This document shows positions 10,768-21,209 of a stretch of DNA of 64,000 nucleotides, one piece after another. Below the pieces are notes generated by a model, which was not told the origin of the DNA, made no database searches, and saw only the letters and a list, made by a program, of their open reading frames with translations. The position numbers were made by a program, and so were the translations under genes. Within the stretch, counting starts at the first letter, position 1, and each line of letters begins with the position of its first letter. The stretch spans positions 1-64,000 of the forward strand of contig OENT01000907.1 in NCBI GenBank assembly GCA_900239685.1, written 5' to 3'. The DNA comes from Rotaria macrura (taxonomy: Eukaryota; Rotifera; Eurotatoria; Philodinida; Philodinidae).

Positions 10768-11845
10768 GTATAAGGTACAAGGTACTCTTTCGACTATAAA
10801 AATGTTGATTAATTGTTACTTAGTAATAATTCTTAAATCAACTATTAAAAGATCATTTTGTTTTCAAGCTTCAAATATTCCACGATAAAGAATATTAGGA
10901 ATCGAACACAAATCATGTTTTTGTTTCAAAATTGGCAATCTCAGTGAGATGTTGATTCCATTTCAATCTGAACTAGGTAGTTTTATTGTTCATTCATTTT
11001 CAAAAAGTAAAATAAGAAACCAAACGTCAAATCTGCAAAAATCAGGGTGTTTTTACCGACATGATTCATTTGTTAAATAAAGAATCGTCAAACTTTGAGG
11101 AATATTTTGTGTGAAGCTTACATGTGAAACACTCCCCATGGCAAAAAAAACGTTACTTTTAAATGCTGCAAAACGCGTTAATGCTGGCCGGTTTAACGCG
11201 TTTCGCAGTTTCTAAACCGGTTAAAAACGCCGCGAGACGATACATTTTTCGTTTTTCTTCTGGAATTCTGGTTCCGAAACGCGTTTTGAGTAAGTGGAAA
11301 AAGGGTTTTATACGCTTCTCGTCATGGGAAACGCTGCGAAACGCGTTAGATCGGCCAGCATTAACGCGTTTCGCAGTGAATATATCCTTGTTTTTTTTGC
11401 CATGGGTCATTTTTAAGAATTTATTCATGCTACGTATTTCGAAATTACAAGCAATTTTGCATGATTTTGTAGTTCATAGCATGTAGAAATTGTAACATTT
11501 CGGCAAATAATATTTTACTGCGAAGTTGTGGAGCCTATATTTTGAAACAGGAAGTAGTCTCATTTAAAACACCCTGTTTTTTCGGAGTTGACGTTTCGTT
11601 GCGTATTTTACCTTTTGAAAATGAATGAACAATAAAACTACCTAGTTCAGATTGAAATGGAATCAACATCTCACTGAGATTGTCTATTTTGAAACAAATG
11701 GATAATTTATGTCTAATTTGCAATATTCTTTATCGTGGAATATTTGAAGCTTGAAAAAAAAACGATCTTTTAATAGTTGATTTAAGCATTATTACTAAGT
11801 AACAATTAATCGACATTTTCATATTTGAATGAGAACCTTATACCC
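10768..11845. mobile_element. Nested foldback element, ~285-bp outer arms
   Basis: Outer arms at about 10768-11057 and 11562-11845 are imperfect inverted copies; shared blocks include GATTAATTGTTACTTAG, AATCTCAGTGAGATGTTGA and AGGGTGTTTT. The spacer holds a second inverted repeat, 11136-11211 against 11330-11406, with blocks CCATGGCAAAAAAAAC and AACGCGTTAATGCTGGCCG. The inner one has far higher GC in its core than the outer. It may be an insertion of one foldback into another. Overlapping open frames on both strands at 11159-11486 are palindrome artefacts. Confidence 0.65.
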
Positions 11846-12428
11846 AAATATAGACCGAAAAATTCTGTAGTGAACGACACAAAAAGACTAATTTCAGTCC
11901 TTGTTTGTCAACAAAATAATTGGCAACATACTGAATAGGTACTAACAATAGAATCAGTCAACACTACTGTAAGATCATTGTGTCGTACTCTAGGATTTCT
12001 CAAAACGAAATTTGACGACGGAAGAAATTATTTTAAATGCATTCAATTGGAATTCAAGAATCTTCTCAATAGGAATCTTGAATTGTTTTCCTCCATGAAA
12101 ATGGAAAAAACGATGGGTTAATATTTTAAGGTATCCCTAAGAGTATGAATCATGCCAGTAGAACCCCGAATACAGAGACAAAACTTTTTGTACGACAAGC
12201 AACATCAATATAGTGTTGTCCTTTGAGTTGAAATCCTCAGCCTCTCTTTTAATTGAAAAAATCAATCGGTGTACTCCTGTAATATCATTTTTATTTATAA
12301 TAAAGCATGCTAATCGAAAACAAATATTAACGCATTTTTTGTTTATAATGTGTCATGCATTCACGCTTACAGCAATCTTTCAGTCCTATAGCTTACTAAA
12401 ACTCATTTCTTACTACTATACTATACAA
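11846..12428. other. Intergenic, no gene seen
   Basis: AT-rich sequence with no domain, strong repeat or RNA gene recognised. Confidence 0.45.
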
Positions 12429-12736
12429 CAGAGATGGACAAGTAAGATATTTTTGCAGTTCAAGTCAAGTCAAGTCAAGTCAAAACATAACAACACTTTT
12501 TAATATAAACAGTGCTTATTTGAAACACAGGATAGCATTACTGTTTTTGTGATAGCATTTTAGCTGCTAATTGTATCTTAAACAAGACTTAGATGCATAA
12601 ATCACAAAAATATTTTCAACTTTGTTGACTTCTCTTGAGATTTGGTTTGAAGGCCAAGTTGCAATTCAAGTCAATTCACCGCCACTCTTAAGTAAAGTCG
12701 AGTCAAATCGGTTTTGACTTGACTGGTCCATCCCTG
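12429..12736. mobile_element. Small hAT-like MITE with AAGTC microsatellite
   Basis: Left end CAGAGATGGACAAGT and right end ACTGGTCCATCCCTG are inverted repeats with two mismatches. CAG-starting ends suggest hAT. The expected 8-bp duplication is only partly matched (CTATACAA against CTTCAAAA), so the copy is old or the ends are slightly misplaced. Just inside the left end AAGTC is repeated about four times, and AAGTC/GACTT variants recur near the right end. Confidence 0.45.
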
Positions 12737-13242
12737 CTTCAAAATAAAAAACACTTCGTTGCTAAACTAGTTAGATCGTTGTTGAAAAGAGAAAATTTCC
12801 CACCTCTAAAAATAAATTCAATTCTAGTCCCCTATTTTAAGACGCCTCCAGATCCATATCGATGCTTCTTTGTGTAAACAACAATAAAAAAAATGTGTAT
12901 ATGATATTATTTTTAATATTCGCGTAGGTTATAAATGATATTTATCTAGGAACACTTCAGATAAATACACATATATATTTCGTTCGATTTCATAATAGAT
13001 CAAGAGTTTTTATTAATGTAGCAAGTATGGTAAATAAACTTAGAATGTTTATTTTCATCATTTGTACGAATGAAAGAAACTTATTATAAATGAAACAGTT
13101 AAAAACAGTTAAAAATGACATGTCATTTTCTGTTTATTGTGTTCGTACAGATGTTTACTCTTCTGAGAATTCACGTGATAGTTTGATGTCATACAAAATA
13201 AGCCAATCTAACTATGTACTCTAGTAGATGGCATGTTGATTT

Positions 13243-16200
13243 TCAAGTAATCATTGGAATCACTTGAGAGTAACCACTAGATGTCGCTTGCTGTTGTCTT
13301 GTAGTTGTTTCTTGATGAACTAAATTTTCTTGTACATAAGTTGGCAAAGCAGGATTAAGATTAAGCATGTAAGACAAAATGGGCTTAGCTATATCCGTAA
13401 ATGCAACAATAATTTTAATATAAAGTGCATCTTCTCGAACATATCCATTATCATTTTGTAATAGCATAGGTAATGGAAAAAATTTCGGTATACCACTGCC
13501 TACGTTAGTTTCATTTGTAGGACGTTGAAATGAATTCGACTTCACATCTGGATAGAATGAATCAATTATATGACGATTATTTCCTGTTTGATCAAGTAAA
13601 CAGAAAGTTACTTTATAATGAAACGGCCATGTGAGTATAGCATCAAAGTCTCCTTTCATAAGGGAAAAAAATAAAGATATATGAGTACCTCTTGCATTTC
13701 CATCGCCGAATAAATATAATTTTGCACGCATTTTATATCCAGTTGGAGATGAGTAGAAGATAGGAGATTCAATGCTTGTTTGCCTTTCGGATTGTGCCTC
13801 CGCTATTTTTTCTGAAACATCTTTAACACGCCATGTGATTGAACCATCCGTCGCAATATATTCATTATTAATGCATAATTCTTCTAATTCTTCAATCGAT
13901 TTTTGTAGTTTTTCTTGACCTGGCTGTATACTTTGTTTGTGACGTATGCATTCATTCATCGTTATATGAAAGTTATTGAGTTCTTGTACTAATGTTTTTA
14001 GACGTTCATTTAAACTAGCAAAACTAGTATTCAATAAGATTCCTTCATTGCTTGTATCATGAATATTTTTCGATAGGTCATTTATTTTTTCTGATATTTT
14101 TTCTTCAAATTCTCTATTTATTGCGTTTGTTTCCATATCTTGTTCCTGGTTTGATTGTTGAGGAAGATTATATTCCCCTTTTAATAGTTTATTAAGTGTC
14201 TCCTGATGTTCCAAAGTTAACAGATGTTTTAAAAACTCCGCTTTACGAATCTTTAATTCAAGAAAAGAAAAGAAAAGAAAAAACAATTAATTATTAAAAA
14301 AATAATTTTCTTTACCATCTCTTCAGTACATAATGGTGCTAAAGGGCACGATCGAAAAATCATGGAACAATTTTTTGTTGTATGTTCACTAAGAGCCATC
14401 CGTGAAACAAACTTTTCATTACAGTCGGAACAGATATAACGAATATGAATGCCATCAAGATGTGCCTGCAGCAAAAAGTTAATGTGTTGAAATAACCTAT
14501 ACAGGAATATTTTAGTTTACGCACTTGATAATCCTTTAATTGTCCTATCCAATCACATTGATTAGATTTTCTGTAGATACAAGCGACCATTAGAAGATTC
14601 AACTCCCGCTGGAATGCTCTATCAGGGATGATCTGCATAGAAAATATAGCAGATAAGAGCGTTAATAATGCTCTTATACTACATATGGGTGATTCCGCCA
14701 GGTTCCTCCCACCGATACATCGACCATCTCCAAATTCGATGAAACTCAGAGGGTTTGTAGAGAATTTTATGCTGATCATGTTGGTAGAAAAAAGTGAAGA
14801 CTTTATTGAGAAATGCGAGAGAAATCATGAAATTATTTTTCGAGTCATTTTAGCCACAAAAACAGGGCTTTTGCAGTATTTTTGTGGTTTCTCAACATTG
14901 CGAATGTATTTTTGGAAACTGAGTGTGAATTCGAATAGCGAGATCAAAACTGTACTAGAAAACATTTTTCAAAGTGATTTTGCACGAAGCTGTATGAAAT
15001 GGTGACATGTACCATTCGATAGAGCGAAAGTTTCTCTATCCCACCATGTATTTGGCTTTCTACAGGAGTAAGGTTTGGGAGAAAAAAGCGGTAAAAACTG
15101 AAAAAATGATCATTTTTTGTCGATATATTTAACGTATTTCGATATTTGCTCGTGTTCTTCATTCTTAAAAGCGGTATTAGACTACCGATTCGTAATCAGC
15201 ATCAAAAACTACACAGGCTCGTCCATTTCGATACGTTTCTAATGGACTTTTTTTCGATCGTCTGACGGATTATTTTTCCTATGCAAGTGTTTTCTCACTG
15301 TGCCCGTTGATATATGGAACAGGAACGACATGCACATCAAATTTCTGCACTGAACGTGCTGTTTGGGTGTAGAAGTAGAATTTTATTCTTCTAATTCAGT
15401 CCCTCTGTGGTATTGAAGAGTCTAGCCAAGAGGCTGTCCCTTGGTATGTGGTCGCCCCGTTGAAGAAAAATGTCTCGCGGGGAGGACAATGATAAAATTA
15501 ATATTCAAATGATCAAATATTTTCTACGTTGACGAACACACCACTTAGAAAAATTTTTGAATGTGACCCTGACTGGGATCTGCCTTCAAATTTGCAATTC
15601 AATATGTTGAGTGTGGAACCCTACACTGAATTGTATTGGTCAGTTTCTTGCTGAATCGATTTTCAGAAGATTCAATTATCATGATTTGAGAGTGGGATAT
15701 TTTGGAAATGGTGATAATTGCAGTGATTAGAACTCCTTGGAGTTTCCCCAAATGCCGTCCTAGCTTAAGTTACAATGCTTTTTTTTTGTTTCGATTCGTC
15801 TCAGTAAGGACCGATGAAAAGCCTATTACTTGTGATCAAGTCTTTCTATTCCAAGCAACTCATATACAGATGATTGACATAGGCTTGGGTCGTTGCTGCA
15901 GCGTCCTAGCAGAGAATGCCTCACATATTGTTTCGATGGTTAAAACGTGTTATCAGAGGTGAAGAGGATGTGGTACTTTCCTATTGTTCGTGCATAAAAT
16001 TGAAAGGATTTGACGAATAAGTTTCTATAAACTATGCTTGCCCATATTGAAAATTGATTGATGATTTCAGTGATATGTTACGCTTTTCCAATTACACCCT
16101 CGAGATCCACGAAAATTGATCGAAAACCAAATCCCCCTCAAGAAGATAGAACAGTGAAAAAAGAGCCGGTGGTCTTCATCAAAGAATTACACAGAATATC

Positions 16201-18282
16201 ACTAGATGCAGTTGCATCATTTTTTCAAAAGGAGATTCGATGCCGAACATTCTCCTATAAAGAAATGTCGAGATTAAATTTCCATAAGCGCTAGCCAACA
16301 AATTTTGAGGAAGAATATGAACAAATGGTTATCCGTGATGCAATGAGAAATGACAATGCGTGAAAACCGTGTCTTTCGTGAAATCATCAGATGATGACTC
16401 ATTGTTCAATGCCAATGATCATCATTCATGCAGATACCAAAATAGAAAGAGGAGTCTGGTGGTGTCGAAAATGTATACCCGCCAAAAACTGCCAAAGTTG
16501 TGTTAACTGACGAAGTGTCTAAGGGATTATGTATCCTAAAAAAATCTGATTTTAATGTCCTTTATATAAGCAGATTCATGAACTTGTTAGTTTTTTTTGT
16601 AAGCAAACAACAGACGCTCTAAGGCTAAATGTGGGAACATTGACTGAAATGATTTGAGAAAGGGTCGATGCATTTGAAAAGTATGGAGACCTAGCAAATC
16701 TAAGAATAGGAGACTTATTGCCAGCGGTACAGTTATTTTGCTCTATGATATGCAATTTATATTCGACTTCAGCAACTATGATGAAGAAATCTCCCTTCTG
16801 ACCATGTTTCCATTATGCTAGGGCCCACTGCTATTCGAAACGTTCTGCTCTCGTAATGACTGGAAAGCCTGGAACGTCGAAGAACTGCACAACTCCTTCG
16901 AAATTCTAGCTCAGAACAGAAATTTTTGTTCCAATCCACAATTCATTTCACCTTAACCGGTGCGAAAGAAGCGGTTGCGATATCTGTCTACAACTAGGAG
17001 GGTTAGTTTTGAATATACCATGTACAAAAATAGAGTTTCGGATCATCTCGCTTAGTTATATTTAAGGACTAGTACTGAATGCCGAAAGAGAAATTAGCGA
17101 AATTCCAACGAGTTCTAATTATGCTACTAATAGGCATTCGCAAAAATGTTTCACCCTCAAATCATGATGGCTAAATTTCATGAAAATCAGTTAAGCTAGA
17201 ATATGATGTATGCAATCCGGGATCGGAATTCATAGAGAATATATTAAATGGAAGATTTGAAGACAGTTCAGAGCAGAGGGACTGAATTAGAAGAATAAAA
17301 TTCTACTTCTACACCCAAACAGCACGTTCAGTGCAGAAATTTGATGTGCATGTCGTTCCTGTTCCATATATCAACGGGCACAGTGAGAAAACACTTGCAT
17401 AGGAAAAATAATCCGTCAGACGATCGAAAAAAAGTCCATTAGAAACGTATCGAAATGGACGAGCCTGTGTAGTTTTTGATGCTGATTACGAATCGGTAGT
17501 CTAATACCGCTTTTAAGAATGAAGAACACGAGCAAATATCGAAATACGTTAAATATATCGACAAAAAATGATCATTTTTTCAGTTTTTACCGCTTTTTTC
17601 TCCCAAACCTTACTCCTGTAGAAAGCCAAATACATGGTGGGATAGAGAAACTTTCGCTCTATCGAATGGTACATGTCACCATTTCATACAGCTTCGTGCA
17701 AAATCACTTTGAAAAATGTTTTCTAGTACAGTTTTGATCTCGCTATTCGAATTCACACTCAGTTTCCAAAAATACATTCGCAATGTTGAGAAACCACAAA
17801 AATACTGCAAAAGCCCTGTTTTTGTGGCTAAAATGACTCGAAAAATAATTTCATGATTTCTCTCGCATTTCTCAATAAAGTCTTCACTTTTTTCTACCAA
17901 CATGATCAGCATAAAATTCTCTACAAACCCTCTGAGTTTCATCGAATTTGGAGATGGTCGATGTATCGGTGGGAGGAACCTGGCGGAATCACCCATATCA
18001 TACTTGATTTTTATTTGTTATTGTATGACAATCGTCGCATGGACAAGTCACACTTTCATCAGATGCGGAAGCCACTCTGACGTCAAAACAGCTTTGACAA
18101 GATCTGTGACCACATTCTGTTGATTGAATGGAGTTTCGGATGATACCAGAACAAAAGATACATAAAAATCGAGGATTTGTTTTTTCTATGTCATCGACTT
18201 CGTAGCCGTATTTTGGAAATGAAGTATTCTGAAGAGTTAAGTCATGCTCACTTCTTTTTTGAGAACTATCACGGTCGACCAT
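13243..18282 (-). CDS. TRAF-like protein: RING, TRAF zinc fingers, coiled coil, MATH
   Basis: Four exons (18282-18004, 14632-14525, 14465-14316, 14250-13243) encode 514 residues, all junctions in phase 0. A C3HC4 RING is complete: C41-x2-C44, C57-G-H59, C62-x2-C65, C82-x2-C85. Exons 2 and 3 carry TRAF-type zinc-finger sequence (CDWIGQLKDYQAHLDG, CSDCNEKF, H-x4-C). Exon 4 gives a heptad-rich coiled coil at about residues 217-305 and then a MATH/TRAF-C domain at about 315-480 (ITWRVKDV, SPIFYSSPTGYKMR, FHYKVTFCLLDQ). This is the order of animal TRAF E3 ligases and adaptors, which trimerise in the cytoplasm and couple receptors to ubiquitin signalling. Intron 1 is 3.37 kb because it holds a 3.3-kb transposon; without it the intron would be 59 bp. 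The other introns are 59-65 bp. Which TRAF class it belongs to cannot be told here. Confidence 0.85.
14687..15407 (+). repeat. Left 721-bp inverted repeat
   Basis: Mirror of 17274-17994. Open frames seen in both arms (for example near 14944-15162 and 17519-17737) encode the same peptide because they are the same repeat; they are not genes. Confidence 0.85.
17274..17994 (-). repeat. Right 721-bp inverted repeat
   Basis: Reverse complement of the left arm with equal length. The high identity of the arms suggests recent insertion or arm-to-arm conversion. Confidence 0.85.
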
Positions 18283-18432
18283 TACAACTCAAAACCTGTG
18301 ACGAAGTTTTTGACAATATCTAAAAGATTAATTAACGATAAAATATATAATAAGAATACTATGTTCCACAGAGTAATCGTTTTTTGGTGCTTGCAAAATT
18401 TGAGAAATCTAATGTTGAATATAACTTACTAA

Positions 18433-18751
18433 ATAAAATTAATAGAATGAAGAATAAACTCTTCCACATTCTTCTTTTGTGAGAAACACAATTCTTTTGA
18501 CAGCTCGCAAGTTTTCGTTACGACGAGCTTTTTCAAATAAATGGCGTTGCTGTTTTATCAGGATTTGCCATCATGAGTCATATTAAAAATACTATTTAAA
18601 GCATATGACGTTCGTTATATTTTGTCGATTGGCTCTGTAAAGTGTGCTTTTGACGTTTCCTCGGACTTCAAAGTATTCTAGAAACGCAGCATAAATAAAT
18701 GATCACTTTCTTCAATAGTATCAACGTGGTAATCGATTCTTAGGTGGAACA
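18433..18751. other. Upstream flank of the TRAF-like gene
   Basis: AT-rich DNA 5' of the minus-strand TRAF-like gene, presumably holding its promoter. No defined promoter element could be picked out. Confidence 0.4.
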
Positions 18752-19036
18752 AGCACAGTCGTGAACGATCTTATACGGAGAAATACGACCAAATACATGG
18801 CTCGGCATTACGATCGTAAATCTTTGTGTGGTATACGGAGTAATATGACACAATAAGGAGAAAAATACAATCGTTTACGATTTCCGTATATGCAGTCCAT
18901 ATACATTACTAGTTTTTCTCTGTATTTCTTCGTGAACAATCGCATCACACAGTATACGGTCACGACGATATACGATCGTAAAACTGGGCCATGTATTACT
19001 ATAACATACGACCGTGTATAGTCGTATAAGAAGTGC
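18752..19036. repeat. Foldback repeat, family F1, copy 2
   Basis: Blocks ACATGGCTCGGCATTACGAT and CGATCGTAAAACTGGGCCAT are inverted relatives, as are CTTATACG at one end and CGTATAAG at the other. Internal motifs match the repeat at 10147-10500 (GGCTC-G-ATTACGATCGTA). Diverged arms suggest an old copy. Confidence 0.55.
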
Positions 19037-19703
19037 GTAATTGTCGATTGGCTGTTATTACTTCTATAATCTAATCTGATATTAGGAAAAATTTAATTTT
19101 AATATGGAATCAAGGAGATAAACAGTGTTGTCCTTTCCAACGTACCCCATGATTGGCGTTTGCTTTGAAACAATCAAATGCTAGAAAAAAATTTGCTTTC
19201 CAGCTAAAAGAAAAGTTAGAAACGTTTTTATCGAAAACCTATCCTATGCAAAATAAAGAGAATCCGCAAATATTGTCACATGACTTCGATTGAGATCATG
19301 ACACTCTTAAGATTCGAAAGCTTGTCTACGAGTGACATCTATCATCTTCGAGATATTGCACAGAAGAAAATTCATTCACAGTACATACGTGTATGACATG
19401 GTAAAACATGAATAAGTTTTACTATATATTGATATAATAATCATCCGAGACTTTTAAACGAAACATAACTTTTGTCATAAATATGTGATAGAATGGGTGC
19501 ATTACAACTTTTCGAGTTTGGAGCCAGAATACATTTCTGTTAAATGGAGTCGTGATGATTGTACAGTATGTTTTGGAGTTGCTCACGATTGCTATCAACT
19601 TGTTTCAAAATTGTTTCTACCATGCTATCGAAATTAAATTGAAATACAAAATGCAATATCACATGATGAGTACTACATTTTCTTTGCAAATCACCAGACA
19701 TCC
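19037..19703. other. Intergenic, no gene seen
   Basis: AT-rich sequence with no supportable feature. Confidence 0.4.
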
Positions 19704-19705
19704 TA

Positions 19706-21207
19706 CACTGAAAGAAAAAAACGGTGACACACGAAACCCTAAAGGGTTCCGATTTTTACAACGAAATCAAAAGACTTGGAGGTTTCATGAAACGTCTTCA
19801 TTTTTAATAGCTGATAGCGAGCCTTCCGTGATTGGAATTCTTTACAATTCACGATTCAACATTAAATGTAAGTTTTGCCGAATGCTATGCTCCATTGCGG
19901 AAGTAATTTTCCACCAGCATTCAATGCTAAAACCTCCCACTCTCTAAAAAAGGTACCAGGTCCTGTGAAAACCGGCTAAAAAGAAAGAGCGAATCACTGT
20001 ATCTTACAGCGAAACACATGATATCGTTGAAACGTGGACGCAATATTTCGACCGAAACGTTTCCCAAGTTTTTTCCCATAATTTGCGTCGCTTCTTGTGG
20101 AAAGATACACCAACTTACTCGGAACTCACTAGCCAAAATCAGGAAAGTTTGTGGCCAGGAGACTATTTCCATGTTCCAGCGTCGCCATGTCTATCCTTAC
20201 ATAATTCCGCAATTTTCATTCATTTTTTCTGCTAATTCCTTAAGGTTTCGGTGGACGAAATGATCGGCAGGGGGTATTTGATCTAAATAGAAAAAACAAA
20301 TTTCATCCAATTGTAACTTCTAAAATCAGACTCACTATTCTTATTTGTTCATCTGANAACTGATCTAACTAGAATTGGAATATTTTATCAAGTAACGGGT
20401 AACGCTTCCGTTACCAGTTACCTGTTAACGTTATCGGAGCGACGGAATCAATGGCTCCTCCAATTATCAGCGAAGTAAGTTTTTCACGAAAAAAAACGAA
20501 ATTCTAAAAATTAGATTAAAACAAGTCGGGCTCAGGTAATCTGAATATGATACAGGAATTTTCATTATTTTCACTTCTACGATTCTTTTTGAAAAATCTA
20601 TCTCTGAATGCAGAAGCAGGTTTCTTGAGAATAAAAATAATTTCAATGAAACACTTCCAATTTTTGTGGAAAAAATCCTTTTCTCGAAAAATATGAACTG
20701 AAAATTGTAAAAGTAGGGATTTCATGAAAGGATTCCCTGAGCCTGATATACTTTGGTCGAACTTTATAGTATTTCGTATTTTTTCTTAAAACGCTTTTTG
20801 ACGTTTATTAGAGGAGTAGTTCAACCCATTACTCCGTTACTCAGTGATTGGTAGCGGTCCGTTATCATAAGTTCGTAACTGGTAACTAACATGTTACCAA
20901 CTACTTGGAAACGTAACGGCTTGGTAATGGTAACTTCGTAGCCCTAATTCTGCACGAAGCATATTTACAAAACGTTTTGTATACGAAATTCAAATGGGTT
21001 TTTGACCTAACCTCAGGGTGACGCAAATTTCAAAGAGTTCAGGACGAAACATTTTCATATTTTAAAACTCTATAAAGAAGTTTACAAAACCTTAGATATT
21101 ACGAAACCTCTTACAGGTTTCGTATGATCCTACGGACACTTACATAGTATAGTAAAACTTGACGAAACCTCAGAGGTCTAGTGTGACACCTTATTTTGTT
21201 TTCAGTT
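19706..21207. mobile_element. TA-flanked element with CACTGAAA ends, ~1.5 kb
   Basis: Left end CACTGAAAGAAAAAAACGG and right end (complement AACTGAAAACAAAATAAGG) match at about 21 of 27 positions including a shared GGTG-CACAC block. TA flanks both sides (19704-19705 and 21208-21209). GAAACC/GGTTTC blocks recur inside. No transposase-like frame is visible, so it is a non-autonomous or gutted mariner-type element. A single undetermined base lies at 20357. Confidence 0.5.
20385..20946. repeat. GTTACC-rich foldback inside the 1.5-kb element
   Basis: GTAACGGGTAACG, CCGTTACCAGTTACC and GTTAACGTTA at 20385-20440 face GTAACTGGTAACT, GGAAACGTAACGG and GGTAATGGTAAC at 20870-20935. The arms are imperfectly inverted. 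It appears to be a second small element inserted in, or forming the core of, the surrounding one. Confidence 0.45.
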
Positions 21208-21209
21208 TA

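Larger units (their letters stand above)
14687..17994. mobile_element. 3.3-kb element with 721-bp inverted repeats inside TRAF intron 1
   Basis: The ends read GGGTGATTCCGCCAGG and its complement. The inverted repeats run 14687-15407 and 17274-17994, each 721 bp and nearly identical. ATAT stands on both outer sides (14683-14686, 17995-17998); because ATAT is its own complement it may be the target duplication or part of the ends. The 1.87-kb interior has only short open stretches and no recognised transposase, so the family is unassigned. It looks decayed inside but well kept at the ends. The insertion lies four bases inside the ATAT-containing donor region of the host intron. Confidence 0.8.

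Noticed and set aside
14944-15162. 72-residue open frame also found at 17519-17737
   Set aside because: Both are the same inverted repeat of the transposon in the TRAF intron.
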